Source: a virus
DNA: 40,996 bases
Strand: one strand, 5' to 3'
IMG/VR virus record: IMGVR_UViG_3300019873_000001
Location: 1 to 40,996 of that record
Position 1 is the first letter of the stretch. Each line of letters begins with the position of its first letter. Both the position numbers and the translations under genes were made by a program. Below, in pieces: positions 5,608 to 15,876 of this stretch. A model generated the notes under the pieces. That model saw only the letters and a list, made by a program, of their open reading frames with translations. It ran no database searches and was not told where the DNA came from.

Positions 5608-5853
5608 TCATAGAATATCTGATAAATCTTGCTTAAAGGCGGCATTGGAAGCGGTGGCTGCGGCGACTCCCGCTTCATATCGCAGTATCTCCTGTTTTAT
5701 GACATCCAATATCCAATTCTTTGAATACGTGCTTGGCGTAATAGGATTAGGAATTGCCTCTCCCTGTTCGTTAGCGATTGTTGCATGATAACCCGTAGCT
5801 TCTAAGAATCTAGCCACCTTGTCATTAGGAATTGAAAGTTGTATCGTTGCCAT
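5608..5853 (-). CDS. Hypothetical 81-aa protein downstream of fibre genes
   Basis: A soluble protein with alternating strand/helix pattern and an alanine-rich helix near residues 58-72. It is preceded by AT-rich sequence without a Shine-Dalgarno. Proteins of this size in this position often help fibre assembly, but nothing in the sequence proves that. Confidence 0.5.
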   Translation of the reverse strand: MATIQLSIPNDKVARFLEATGYHATIANEQGEAIPNPITPSTYSKNWILDVIKQEILRYEAGVAAATASNAAFKQDLSDIL

Positions 5854-5895
5854 TTGTTTATTATATTATTAACTAATAATTAACATTATACTATA

Positions 5896-5970
5896 TTATT
5901 TTCCAGCATGAATAAAGTTTCCTAATAAAATTGCTATCGCTACTACTAAAATTATCAAAAATATAATCAT
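5896..5970 (-). CDS. 24-aa membrane peptide
   Basis: An almost entirely hydrophobic peptide (I/L/V/A over residues 2-17). Its ATG overlaps the stop of the 141-aa gene as ATGA, the usual coupling in this genome, which argues for real translation. The function is unknown. Confidence 0.4.
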   Translation of the reverse strand: MIIFLIILVVAIAILLGNFIHAGK

Positions 5971-6392
5971 GCTGATGCCAAGAAATATAGAACCCATAGT
6001 TCAATAACGCCTGCTGTTAAAGCTGCCGTTCCAATAGTAAATGTTATTTGTCCTGCTCCTGTTATTTTTTTTGGAACAGCAAAAGAGGTTACTGTTAATA
6101 AAACTACATTTAACCCCAAACTTGCTTTAGCCGTTGCCGCAAGTAAGGTGGTAGTAGAACCACCTGTGCCAGAACATCCGATAGCTACTGTCGCTAAACC
6201 TGCTGACGTAACGGCTGTAGTAACATTTACCGCACCCCCAACCAACACTGCATTCGCTGGAATGGTAGTATTAAATGAAGCTCCTGGCGTTATAGTACTA
6301 ACTAAACCTCCGTCAACTGCAAAACTATATTTAGCCCAAGCTATACCCATACTTCCATTCAACCCATTTGTTCCCATATAAAATATACCCAT
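5967..6392 (-). CDS. Putative minor structural protein, 141 aa
   Basis: Rich in Gly, Ala, Thr and Val with alternating beta pattern and few charges, as in phage decoration or fibre-tip proteins. It starts one base after the stop of the S74 fibre gene. No specific family was recognised, but a virion surface role is likely from composition and neighbours. Confidence 0.5.
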   Translation of the reverse strand: MGIFYMGTNGLNGSMGIAWAKYSFAVDGGLVSTITPGASFNTTIPANAVLVGGAVNVTTAVTSAGLATVAIGCSGTGGSTTTLLAATAKASLGLNVVLLTVTSFAVPKKITGAGQITFTIGTAALTAGVIELWVLYFLASA

Positions 6393-6393
6393 G

Positions 6394-9228
6394 TTATTTT
6401 TTCTTAATTTGTTCTTGTAATTCTTGAATAGCTCTGATTAAAACAGGCACAAGTTTCTCATAATTGATTCCCATTTTACCTGTGGTCGGTGTGGTGAAAG
6501 TTACTTCGGGAATTATCTTTTCAACTTGCTGGGCGATTAAACCTACCTGTCTGCCTTCCCCCATATTCTTCCAATCTTCTTTGAAGGTGAAAGAAACAGG
6601 ATTGAGAGCCATCACTTCTTTCAAGCCGTAGTCTAGGGTATTGATGTTCTCTTTGACTGTTTCGTCTGACACAGGAGCAGTAAGCACACCGCTAGCGTCC
6701 GCTATCACTGCTCTTGAACCTGTGCCTGCAAGATTATTGATAAGAACAGTCCCAGTTGAATTGATACGCATTCTTTCAACCCCAGAATTTGTCAGACACG
6801 TAACAAATGACATATAGGTAGGCACATTACCTCCTGTCACTGTTCCTTCCGAAACCATATCAATGCCTCCACAATATGTGTCTGTCCCATTGGCATTTCT
6901 AGCTAGTATTTCTATACTCATCAAATAATCTCCCGTTACCACTACAGTCGGAGAGGCAGCTGTGCCTCTTGCTTTATAGAAATCAATCTTTGGTCTGTCG
7001 TAAGTATGTGTAGAAGAATAATTTGAAATGTTAAAAGTTGTTCCATTATTGTTCAGACCTGCACCATCTAATGAGAATTGCACTTCCGCAGTAGGAACAA
7101 TTCCAACCCCAAATGCTCCGCCTATCACTGTCAATGTATTATTTACTTGAGTTAGTGTTACATCTCCATTGTCCCAGTTGATTACTCCACCTTCTGCTAG
7201 GAATAAATCGGAGAATTGCAAAGCAGTTGTTCCAAGCGCTGCTCCATCATTGGAAGTTGGAGAGAGGTTAGTAGTGATAGTCGCAGAAGTAAGCACCCAA
7301 GCCGAAGCAGTAGACGCTCCTACAAAAGTATTCCCCGCATCTATTCTAGCTAAATTAGCGTCCGAAACCGCAGTATTTAATTGAGCTAAAGTGAATGTTC
7401 CAAGGACTGCCGCGTTACCTACAGAAGTAATATGTCCAGTAAGGTTTGCATTAGTGGTAACAGTCGCTGCATTGCCTGTTACAGAGCCAACAATTACATT
7501 TGTAACTTCAAGGTCTGTGAACCATCCTTTTGTAACTCGTGTTCCTGTAACACCAATAGAACCAGACATTGTTATTGAGTTAGTTCCTAATGCAAGATTA
7601 CCTCCTGATACAGTGAAACCGCCAGTTGCGGTTGCTACTGTAATGTTTGCTGTGCCATCAAAATTAACCCCGCCAATAGTTCTGGCATTCTGTAAAGCGG
7701 TTGCAGTTCCAGCGTTACCTGATACTGTTGTCTGGTCGCCTGTGTTTGCGCCACTTACTGATACAGCCCCTGCTCCTATGGTCAATACCGAAGTATTAGC
7801 AACATTTGCTGTTAACGTAAGCGTCCCTGTATTTACTGTTAATGCGGTAGTTAAGGTAGCGTTAGACACAGTGCCAGCGTTCCCTGTTATGCTTCCTACG
7901 ATAGCGTTAGACACTGTTATATCAGTAGCCCAAAGTTTAGTTAATCGCGCTCCCGTTGCTCCTATCGTCTGCCCAACTGTCTGGTCGGTAAGAACTGCAC
8001 CAGAAAGAGAAGTCAGGTAAGTATTAGTATCAAGAGCAAAAGTGCCAGCCCCAGTCATCTTCACAAAAGATGTGGAAACGTAAGTAAGTCCTGCGAGAGA
8101 GGTTAAGCTCGCCGAAGATGCTTGTTTTCCTGTGAATTGTGTTTGAATCGCACTTGTAACCCCTTTTAAGTAAGTAAGTTCAGTTAAAGAAGGGTAAGTG
8201 GCAACGGCTAACGATACGATATTCTTGCTTCCGTCAGTTGCCAATAACTGTGAAGCGGTTAAATAACTTCCTGTTATGGAAGTAGAAAAAGTTGGCGAAG
8301 CTAGCGGTGCTTTGGTGTTAAGTTGCGTCTGTATTGAGCTAGTTGCGTCAAGATAGATTAACTGTGTCTGAAGTGCCGAAGTAACCCCTTTAACGTACGA
8401 CAATTCTGTAAGAGAAGGATAGGTGGCGGTAGTAAGAGAAGCGACTGATGTTGTAGTATCGAAGTACGCTATTTGGTTGATTGTTCCTACGATTGAAATT
8501 ACAATATCTCCACTGCCTAAAAGCGAAGTAGAGTTTATAGTTTTTATTGTAGTTCCGCTTATTAAGGTATTTTGCTTAGCGTTTAGTGCATTTTGTAGGT
8601 CTGTTTGGCTGGAAAGTGTGCCTGTAATAGAACCCCATATACTATTACCTCCTTCACCGTTATTTTGTCTATTTATTAAAAATTGAGTACGCTGGTCAAG
8701 GATGCCAATAGCTCGGTTTAATCTAGTTTCATCTACCAATCCATCTAATCCAGCCACTTGTGTTCGCTCTATTTTAAGTGAGTTTTTTTCGCCCCTATTT
8801 ATTTCCTCTACCACCTCCAGTCTTTTTAAGATAAAAGGTTCTGCTTTAGGAATTTTAGACAAAACATCTTCCACGATTTTAGTTTCATCTGCATCTTTGC
8901 CGTCTTGCGGTTTCATTGACTCTATTTCTTTCATTAAAGACTTAGTTTCTTTTATCTTTGCAGTAAATTCGGCTAGAACTTCTTTTTTTACTCGTGATGT
9001 TTCACTTGAAACGTTCCTTTCTAGTTTAGCGTTCTCATCCAATGTTTTTTGTAAGAGGGAATTGACTACTTGCTTGGTTTCGGCAGAAAGATTTTGAAAC
9101 TCATCCTTGGACTTCTTAATAGTTTCAAGCACCACAGTTAAAAACTGTCTTACCTCTGCTGGGGTAAGAGTATCGTTTTGCAAGAGTTTTAGAAGGTCTT
9201 TTAATTTTTCTAATTTGTCTGAGGGCAT
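6394..9228 (-). CDS. Tail fibre/spike with C-terminal S74 intramolecular chaperone
   Basis: This 944-aa protein is the probable receptor-binding fibre. Residues 1-155 are a charged coiled coil, likely the virion attachment. The middle is built from repeats: TYPSLTEL...KGVTSA...QTQ blocks occur several times, and TGNAGTAT/ARTIGGVNFDGTANI fibre repeats follow. The last 91 residues are a peptidase S74 domain with the self-cleavage Ser854-Asp855 (SDETVKENI), GLIAQQVE, and an end in a trimeric coiled-coil helix. Known S74 domains fold the trimer and then cut themselves off, so the mature fibre should end near residue 854. It belongs to the late structural operon. Confidence 0.85.
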   Translation of the reverse strand: MPSDKLEKLKDLLKLLQNDTLTPAEVRQFLTVVLETIKKSKDEFQNLSAETKQVVNSLLQKTLDENAKLERNVSSETSRVKKEVLAEFTAKIKETKSLMKEIESMKPQDGKDADETKIVEDVLSKIPKAEPFILKRLEVVEEINRGEKNSLKIERTQVAGLDGLVDETRLNRAIGILDQRTQFLINRQNNGEGGNSIWGSITGTLSSQTDLQNALNAKQNTLISGTTIKTINSTSLLGSGDIVISIVGTINQIAYFDTTTSVASLTTATYPSLTELSYVKGVTSALQTQLIYLDATSSIQTQLNTKAPLASPTFSTSITGSYLTASQLLATDGSKNIVSLAVATYPSLTELTYLKGVTSAIQTQFTGKQASSASLTSLAGLTYVSTSFVKMTGAGTFALDTNTYLTSLSGAVLTDQTVGQTIGATGARLTKLWATDITVSNAIVGSITGNAGTVSNATLTTALTVNTGTLTLTANVANTSVLTIGAGAVSVSGANTGDQTTVSGNAGTATALQNARTIGGVNFDGTANITVATATGGFTVSGGNLALGTNSITMSGSIGVTGTRVTKGWFTDLEVTNVIVGSVTGNAATVTTNANLTGHITSVGNAAVLGTFTLAQLNTAVSDANLARIDAGNTFVGASTASAWVLTSATITTNLSPTSNDGAALGTTALQFSDLFLAEGGVINWDNGDVTLTQVNNTLTVIGGAFGVGIVPTAEVQFSLDGAGLNNNGTTFNISNYSSTHTYDRPKIDFYKARGTAASPTVVVTGDYLMSIEILARNANGTDTYCGGIDMVSEGTVTGGNVPTYMSFVTCLTNSGVERMRINSTGTVLINNLAGTGSRAVIADASGVLTAPVSDETVKENINTLDYGLKEVMALNPVSFTFKEDWKNMGEGRQVGLIAQQVEKIIPEVTFTTPTTGKMGINYEKLVPVLIRAIQELQEQIKKK

Positions 9229-9274
9229 TTCTTCATTATTTAGGGCTTGACTTTATAATCGTAATATGCTATAC

Positions 9275-11173
9275 TTACCCTATGGAAACATTACGAGTCT
9301 TTTTACTAACTGTTTTATTTGTAGCAGTCTTTATGGTTATATCTTTATTTTCTGGGCTTAAACGGCTTTTTAGTGGTCGGATTTGAGCTTTAATTTCAGG
9401 TGGGATAATACCTTTTTTGAGGTCATTTTGTATCTTTAATCTCTTAGCGTCTGATAGGGTGTCAAGCCATTTAGAAAGTTTTAATTTGAACGTAGGACTC
9501 TGATAAATTTTCTTAATAAGAACAGCCAATGCTCCGCCAAGAGGAGTAGTAAATCCTGAACCTGTTAAGAATGTAATAACGTCTGCCGCAGAAATGGTCG
9601 CTCTTGTTAATCCTCTAGTTGAACGAGTTTCTACTGCATCCTGAATGGAACGTGCGGTAGCAACATTATTATTTAATTTATTTATGTCAGCTCCTGTACT
9701 TTTTTTAACTTCAGTTTCAATGAAACTTCTCAAATTAGCTCTAATATTGTCTAATCCAGCTTTAGCCACGCTTTCCTTAACATCCCCTGTAGCTTTATAT
9801 AATGAAAAGTGTTCATCTAATAGTTCTTTAGCTCTTTGTACATTTTCCAAAGTTATGTTTTTCTTTTTTAGTAATGCGTCTAACTCTTGATTAGCTTTTT
9901 GTAATCCTGGTGTGTCATTTATCTGCTTTTTTATCGCCTTTAACGCTTCTTCATAGCGTGGAACATCCTTTGCTTTATATATATTTGACACTTTCTTTAT
10001 TTCTACTCGAACGGCATCATAATTTGTTCTGAAAAAATCATCTACTGCTTTGATTGTCTCTGGTAGTGTATTATGAATTAAATTATTATCAGCCATAAAT
10101 TTCCCCACATCATTCCCAGTAGATAGTGAGATATTTTTTACATCTCCTTGTGTCAAGTCTAACGCTTTAGTAACTTCTGTATTTACTATTCTATCTGTAG
10201 TCGGCAATACATCTTTCGTTATATTACCAGCGAGTTTGCTATCCGTTATACCTTTTAATCCTACTTTTAATGTGTCAGTCAATCCAGACGATAGTCCAGA
10301 CAAGCCAGTTTTTATTTCTGTCGCCATCAATTTTCCATTATTCAAAACTTGCTCGGGAGTAACTTTTGTAAAATCACCGAACATACTCGTATATTTATTA
10401 GCTAGTTCCTGAAAACCATGTTCTATAAAGTTATTCGCACCATCGCTAACAACCTGTTTGGCAACAGTGGGCTGATAAATTTTAGCAGATGGGTTGCTAT
10501 AAACAGCTTCAGGTTTATAGTCGCCCGATGCGATATATTTATCTTGCATTTTTACTGTATTAGCGGTCGTTCCATTTTGCTCAAAACCAGCTTCTACATC
10601 TGCAAGTTTCGCTTTATTATGAGATAATAGTTTGTTAGCAACATTCTTTGTAAGTGTAGCAACATCCGCTATTGCTTGAACATCACCAGTTAAACGAACA
10701 GAATTAGCAACTGCGTCCACAGAGTCTTTGAAATTTTGGTCAGTATCATATAGGTGCGTAACATCTTGAACAGTTTTGTTTGAACCAATAACATTACCGA
10801 TTGCTTTAATTGGTGTTGATTCGGATAGCCATTTTACTCCCGCACTAAATCCTTGAACAACTTGCTTGACTCCCGGAATCTTCATAGCAGTTTGTTCTAT
10901 CGCATTAGCCGCTAAACCAGCGCCTTGACCGAATGTTTGAACACCTTTTTCTACTATTGAAGAATCTGGTCTACTTAAAATACCCCCAGTTCTTTCCACT
11001 CTAGTGTTCAAGTCGTTTTTTAATCCTTCTAAAAAGGAAGGTTCTTGAACTTCTTGTTTTTGAGGCAATACACCAGTTCTAAAATTAGTAATTGCCTGAG
11101 TTACTTCCTGTTGGGATTTTCCATTTTGTAGTCCCCATTTTATTATTTGTTGTTCTTTATCGTTGAAAGCCAT
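9275..11173 (-). CDS. Putative internal virion/ejection protein, 632 aa
   Basis: A long, mostly helical protein with heptad-like K/E/L stretches (about residues 370-480) and alanine/glycine-rich segments (about 75-180), but no enzymatic motif. In podovirus genomes, genes between connector and fibre with this make-up usually encode proteins ejected with the DNA. The following 628-aa gene is similar in size and style. The assignment is from composition and position. Confidence 0.5.
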   Translation of the reverse strand: MAFNDKEQQIIKWGLQNGKSQQEVTQAITNFRTGVLPQKQEVQEPSFLEGLKNDLNTRVERTGGILSRPDSSIVEKGVQTFGQGAGLAANAIEQTAMKIPGVKQVVQGFSAGVKWLSESTPIKAIGNVIGSNKTVQDVTHLYDTDQNFKDSVDAVANSVRLTGDVQAIADVATLTKNVANKLLSHNKAKLADVEAGFEQNGTTANTVKMQDKYIASGDYKPEAVYSNPSAKIYQPTVAKQVVSDGANNFIEHGFQELANKYTSMFGDFTKVTPEQVLNNGKLMATEIKTGLSGLSSGLTDTLKVGLKGITDSKLAGNITKDVLPTTDRIVNTEVTKALDLTQGDVKNISLSTGNDVGKFMADNNLIHNTLPETIKAVDDFFRTNYDAVRVEIKKVSNIYKAKDVPRYEEALKAIKKQINDTPGLQKANQELDALLKKKNITLENVQRAKELLDEHFSLYKATGDVKESVAKAGLDNIRANLRSFIETEVKKSTGADINKLNNNVATARSIQDAVETRSTRGLTRATISAADVITFLTGSGFTTPLGGALAVLIKKIYQSPTFKLKLSKWLDTLSDAKRLKIQNDLKKGIIPPEIKAQIRPLKSRLSPENKDITIKTATNKTVSKKTRNVSIG

Positions 11174-11183
11174 ATATTTTAAG

Positions 11184-13070
11184 TTAGTAATAGTTAGATG
11201 GGTCTATTGGCATATTATCAGGGCTAAATGTTGTATTTATTATACCTTGTTCATCTTGGGTTAAAATTGTTCCCTGTGAAAGTAATATCGCTCTACGGGT
11301 AAGGTCTTGAATACTTTTGAGTTCAGTTTTGAAAGTTCCTTCATCTATATTCCATATTCCAGTCCCATTTCCTTTACCATCTTTAATTTCCCAATCATTT
11401 ATTGCCGAAGCGGAATTTGCCAAGATATTCAGCTCTCCTTCGCTTAAAGCGCCGAAAGTCGCTCCCCTTGCCTTTGCGGCGATAAGTGAATCAAGCGTAA
11501 GACCTGAAACGAGTTTGTGGACACCACCTGCGAAACTTTGACCTAAACCAGAGAGCATTGAATAAGCGTCAAATGGAAGTTCCAATAATCCCACACCAGT
11601 TAAAGCTTTTCCTGCAGTTCCCCGAAATCCTTTCGGAGTTCTTGAAAGAATATTAGTACCAACTCGTGAAGGAAGCCCATTGTTAGTTAATAAGGCATCT
11701 ACAGCTTCAATTTTATCATTCATTATCGGAATACTAGATTTAGCATTTTGTAATGCACTTGCCGTAGCTTTTTTTTCTGCCGCAGTTGGTTCACCTAGTA
11801 AACTATTTTGTTTTTGTAGATTTGCAAGTTGCTGTTGTTTAATTTGTACATCTAGTTGAAAATTTGGGTCTTTAACCTGCGAGATGAGATTTACTAAATC
11901 TCGTTGGTAAGTTGGAGATTTTATATCAAGTCCCATTATCTTTGCTCCGAGCGCAGATTGCCCATTGGCAAAAGCCATTTTAGCGTAAGATTTTCCATCC
12001 ACTAGCATTGCGTCTCGTTCTTGTAAAGCCCTCGCTTCTTGTTTATCCAATACATCTAGTTTTCTTTTTTGGTCAGCCGTGGCAAACTCATAGACTTTAG
12101 TTCTGACTTCTCTCTTAAAATCAAATTCATTTTGCGCTTCTTCGGAATAAATCTTAAACAGGCGGTCTAAACTATCATTAGCCATCTCTAGGTTGCCCTG
12201 GGCTGCAGAGAGTTGCGCTTGAACAGGAAGTGCTGCGATAGCAGTTTCTCGCCCTATCTCTGCCTGTTGTCCACCAATGATGGCTTCTGGTATTCCACGT
12301 CCCTGACCTGTTAAAGAAAGTTGGTTGGCTTGTCCTTTAGCCACTATTCCATTAAGTTGTCCTGTCAAGTCGCTAACTGCTTGCTGTTTTTCTTTGATGC
12401 CTAACTGTTTTTGTAGTTTTCTATCTATGTCCGAAGCTGATTCTTTTTGGTTGTAATCTTTCAATAGTTGCGAAATGTAGTCCTCTTGTGTGCCTTTCTG
12501 TTCAGCTTCTAAATCTAATCTTTGCTGTTCAATCGGAGTGGGAATGTCCATTGAATAATCTGTTACCTTTGGTTCAGGAAAAGTAAGTTTAGTATTACTC
12601 GGACTAAGATCCTGCACGCCCATGACATTAGTTGTGGGGCTGCTAGTAATACCTGAAGCAAGATTAGACCTTTGAACAGAATTGGTTTGTGTTGAAGTTC
12701 CGCTAAGATTTTGGAATCCGCCAGTTGCTACTTGATTAGCTACTGCGGGACTTAAAAGATTTATACTTGAACCGCTAGCAATAACTTTCCCTTGGGCGTT
12801 GTATGCCTGTCCTTTATAAACTGGAGGAGGAGTACTATTAGAACGAGTGCTATAAGCGCCCGGCTGGCTTGAGGTGGTGTCGGCAAGCCCTCCGCTAGAT
12901 GCTTGTTTTGCCACGGCGGGTGATAAAAGATTTGTACTAGTTTTAATAGTTCCTCCTGAAGACATACTTGGAAGAGATAAATTAACTTTGGGAAGAGGCG
13001 CAACTTTAAGAGGGCCGATAAATCCCGGCTGTCCTGCTTTTGGAGCTGTTTTTTTTACTGTTGTTGCCAT
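11184..13070 (-). CDS. Putative internal virion/ejection protein, 628 aa, with internal duplication
   Basis: The N-terminal 160 residues are low-complexity (S, T, P, G, Q). Two near-identical blocks occur there, NLLSPAVAKQASSGG and NLLSPAVANQVATGG, about 56 residues apart. Residues 180-430 are a long charged helical region. A hydrophobic patch lies at about 490-530. It lies next to the 632-aa gene. A structural or DNA-ejection role is inferred. Confidence 0.5.
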   Translation of the reverse strand: MATTVKKTAPKAGQPGFIGPLKVAPLPKVNLSLPSMSSGGTIKTSTNLLSPAVAKQASSGGLADTTSSQPGAYSTRSNSTPPPVYKGQAYNAQGKVIASGSSINLLSPAVANQVATGGFQNLSGTSTQTNSVQRSNLASGITSSPTTNVMGVQDLSPSNTKLTFPEPKVTDYSMDIPTPIEQQRLDLEAEQKGTQEDYISQLLKDYNQKESASDIDRKLQKQLGIKEKQQAVSDLTGQLNGIVAKGQANQLSLTGQGRGIPEAIIGGQQAEIGRETAIAALPVQAQLSAAQGNLEMANDSLDRLFKIYSEEAQNEFDFKREVRTKVYEFATADQKRKLDVLDKQEARALQERDAMLVDGKSYAKMAFANGQSALGAKIMGLDIKSPTYQRDLVNLISQVKDPNFQLDVQIKQQQLANLQKQNSLLGEPTAAEKKATASALQNAKSSIPIMNDKIEAVDALLTNNGLPSRVGTNILSRTPKGFRGTAGKALTGVGLLELPFDAYSMLSGLGQSFAGGVHKLVSGLTLDSLIAAKARGATFGALSEGELNILANSASAINDWEIKDGKGNGTGIWNIDEGTFKTELKSIQDLTRRAILLSQGTILTQDEQGIINTTFSPDNMPIDPSNYY

Positions 13071-13079
13071 ATATATATT

Positions 13080-13322
13080 CTACACTAATGTAAACCGATT
13101 CGCTGAACTACAAAGATATAAAACTCCGCCTGACTCTATAATTTCTCCTACCTCACAAACTAATGGAGGAAAATCATAATGCGGAACTTTAAGTCTTGTA
13201 TTAAACCGTGAAAATTTGTTGAAGTCTTGTGATCCTGAAAAATTATTTCTGTAAACCTCTTGTGTCAGGGATTCTAAATCATTTTTGAGGGCTTGTAATT
13301 GTTCTTGCGTATTTTTATCCAT
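13080..13322 (-). CDS. Hypothetical structural-region protein, 80 aa
   Basis: An N-terminal helix (residues 1-25, coiled-coil-like) is followed by a short beta-rich module. It starts within the last codon of the 583-aa gene. A small attachment or chaperone role for tail parts is possible. Confidence 0.5.
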   Translation of the reverse strand: MDKNTQEQLQALKNDLESLTQEVYRNNFSGSQDFNKFSRFNTRLKVPHYDFPPLVCEVGEIIESGGVLYLCSSANRFTLV

Positions 13323-15073
13323 TAAATTGTACTCATTGGAGTGGCTAAAGTCTCCAAACTTGTTATTTCTAATCCTCCAGTAGACTCAAATCTAAATAAA
13401 AACTCTTTGCCTGACTTAAAATCTACTGCGTTAGTCTCGTCTCGTAAAAATGTTTTTGAAATTGCTCCAACTGTATTAAAAGTGCCGATAGTGGTAAAAC
13501 TTGTCGCCCCGTCTATTTTGTATTTTACTGCCAAACTTTCTCCAGTCGCTAATTTTCTGAAAGAAACTTTTATCTTGTCTAGTCTTTTTTCAATATCCGA
13601 ACTGCCGTAATTTTGTATTTGTGTTTCTAAAATAGAAGTGAAAGAATACAAAGCTGTATCGTCAGTTTTATCTATACTTCCGTCTCCACTATGAGCCATA
13701 AAAAAGAAATTGCCCGCAGAACCAAAACCTTGTATGCCTGATGTTGTGATATTTTCGGAAATATAATCCAGCGAAAGGGCGTAGGGATAATTGACATTTT
13801 TTCTGCCGAAAGACCAAAGTCCTTCGTTGTATTCTGTGCCTATGTCATTGGTCATTATTTTTACCGAAAAGAATAGACGGTTATTCTTGATCGCTTTACT
13901 TAAAGGTATTCCTATGCCATTCAATTTTTGAGTGAATACTTCTTTTAAGACTTGCGGAACTCCGCCTGAATATCCCTGAATTATCATTGAACCTCGCCCT
14001 GCGCCACTAGCATTATTTAAATATCGGTCAGTAATACCTACCAACATTCCCTCCACATTGTCTAGCACTCGCAATTCTCCCTCGCCCCAGTCAATTACTT
14101 CTTGTACATCGGGGGAGTAAAGATTCCATAGAAAAACTTTACTCACACCGTTATAAATATTTATCGGTGAACAGCCGATTGCCATATAGTTGCCAAAATT
14201 GCACGCTGAAGTTATTTTTAAGTTAGTTGGAAGTTTGAGGGCTTGGTCTTGGACTGTTCCACTTGGATAGATTCTTACTACGATGTTGTTGTAAAAAATA
14301 TATCCATTATCATCTTTAGCGATTATGCCTTGCGCATTGCTTGAAATTGTAACAGAAGTATCAGCGACAGTAGTTACTCCGATAGTGCAAGCTGTACCTG
14401 TGGCGGATGAAGTAGTTGTCGCTTTTGTGCCTGTTGAATAATTATATCCTGGCTCTAATAGGGTAACTGTGGCAACCACTCCGCCCGCAGTAACTGTTGC
14501 CACGATAGCTGTTCCACCCGAACCTCCACCTATATATAAAATGTCATTTACATTGTACAGAGTGCCGCCAGCAACTACTGAAATAGCTGTAATTGTATTG
14601 TAGACCGTGCCGACTATACCTGCTGAATTGGTTATTGAAGGCGAACCCGATAGTAGTCCCCATTTCCATACTTGGGTTGTACCTTGAAAGCCCCATAGAT
14701 AATTTTTGTATTCTAGCAATGTGCCGCTCTTGACTGCTCCATTGCCTTCTGAAGACGCTGGGAGAGTCCAGTTTCCTTGCGTAGCGTCTGCTTTATAAAC
14801 AATTTTAGTAAGTCCCCCAGCAGTCTGTCCTAAACCATAAAGTTTAGCGGACGCTGAAGCGTAGAGGAAATCTTTTACAGCATATTGTTTCATTCCTATT
14901 CCCGTGTTTCCGTCATTTGTATCTGCCTCAAAACTTCTATAAGGGCTTAACCGATTCGGATTGGTAAAAATATCAAAGTGTTTTGCTATTGAAAAACCAC
15001 TCTGCGAAATAGCGCGAGGATCATCGCTAATCCCGGAATACCAACTGTTCTGTTGTGTTCCTTGTGGTTGCAC
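13322..15073 (-). CDS. Putative tail hub/needle-type structural protein, 583 aa
   Basis: Starts at GTG directly after the preceding gene. Predicted all-beta with repeated G/Y/W-containing strand patterns suggesting a propeller or barrel; residues 160-235 are a Gly/Thr/Val-rich insert. It follows the connector and a Gly-rich protein, where podoviruses encode tail-tube or plug proteins such as P22 gp10. No diagnostic motif; the call is from order and composition. Confidence 0.5.
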   Translation of the reverse strand: MQPQGTQQNSWYSGISDDPRAISQSGFSIAKHFDIFTNPNRLSPYRSFEADTNDGNTGIGMKQYAVKDFLYASASAKLYGLGQTAGGLTKIVYKADATQGNWTLPASSEGNGAVKSGTLLEYKNYLWGFQGTTQVWKWGLLSGSPSITNSAGIVGTVYNTITAISVVAGGTLYNVNDILYIGGGSGGTAIVATVTAGGVVATVTLLEPGYNYSTGTKATTTSSATGTACTIGVTTVADTSVTISSNAQGIIAKDDNGYIFYNNIVVRIYPSGTVQDQALKLPTNLKITSACNFGNYMAIGCSPINIYNGVSKVFLWNLYSPDVQEVIDWGEGELRVLDNVEGMLVGITDRYLNNASGAGRGSMIIQGYSGGVPQVLKEVFTQKLNGIGIPLSKAIKNNRLFFSVKIMTNDIGTEYNEGLWSFGRKNVNYPYALSLDYISENITTSGIQGFGSAGNFFFMAHSGDGSIDKTDDTALYSFTSILETQIQNYGSSDIEKRLDKIKVSFRKLATGESLAVKYKIDGATSFTTIGTFNTVGAISKTFLRDETNAVDFKSGKEFLFRFESTGGLEITSLETLATPMSTI

Positions 15074-15074
15074 T

Positions 15075-15872
15075 TTATAGAGCTCTTGGATTCATCAATA
15101 CCCAAACCGACCCATTATAAACACATAGGCAAAACATATTCGCTAAAATATCATTATTGGAGAGCGCCGTACTCACAGCTTTCACGATGGCAACCGCCCC
15201 TGTGCCATTTACATTCAAAGTAGATGCGCCAGTGTTAGCGGTATTAGCTTTGAGCACTACTATCATTCCTGTTGTTAGAACTGGAACTGGAGATAAAGTT
15301 ATAACGTAGTCATCAGTAGAACCTGCGTCCGTGGCAAAATTAGTTGCCCCTGTTTGTAGCGCAATCGCTCCGCTAAAATTAGGAAAACTAAATGTCTTGT
15401 TTGACGCGGCTATCAAAGACAAATCTAAAATTCCTGCAAAAGAAAGACCCGGTTCGAATAAAAATATCTTTCCTTTTGCTCCCGACCCAGTTACACCACC
15501 GCCAGTGATAACAACATTTCCCCCACCTCCTGTTCCGCCTCCGTCGCCTCCATTGATTGCTATTGACCCTCCAATATCACCCGTAGAAGTACCTCCTAAA
15601 AGACTAATCGTCGTTCCAACACCTGCTACGCTGGGAGGCGTTACAACAATCTGGTTCGCTGATAAATCGCTTATTTTAAGAACACTATTTTGAAGAAGTT
15701 TACCAGTCGTTCCATCAAATCTTGTAATGGCGTTATCGTCAGCAGATGCGGGAAAGATTGCGCTAATTGGTATTTTCTTCGTAATTAGGTTAGCGACATC
15801 CACGATGGGTAGTACATCTGCATCAAGGGGAGTAGTGTAATTGTTTAAATCCGTTATTTTTAAGTCTGCCAT
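15075..15872 (-). CDS. Gly-rich tail fibre-like protein, 265 aa
   Basis: The N-terminal 50 residues resemble virion-attachment segments (LKITDLNNYTTPLDADVLPIVD). A glycine-rich stretch follows (about residues 88-140: INGGDGGGTGGGGN), then a beta-rich C-terminal domain with NTGASTLNVNG. Similar fibre proteins carry this 'TTALTLNVNG' type of block. It is probably a second fibre or adaptor. Confidence 0.6.
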   Translation of the reverse strand: MADLKITDLNNYTTPLDADVLPIVDVANLITKKIPISAIFPASADDNAITRFDGTTGKLLQNSVLKISDLSANQIVVTPPSVAGVGTTISLLGGTSTGDIGGSIAINGGDGGGTGGGGNVVITGGGVTGSGAKGKIFLFEPGLSFAGILDLSLIAASNKTFSFPNFSGAIALQTGATNFATDAGSTDDYVITLSPVPVLTTGMIVVLKANTANTGASTLNVNGTGAVAIVKAVSTALSNNDILANMFCLCVYNGSVWVLMNPRAL

Positions 15873-15876
15873 ATAT

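Noticed and set aside
7391-8020. 209-codon plus-strand frame opposite the fibre gene
   Set aside because: A shadow of the repetitive fibre gene; V/P/T-rich pattern mirrors the fibre repeats.
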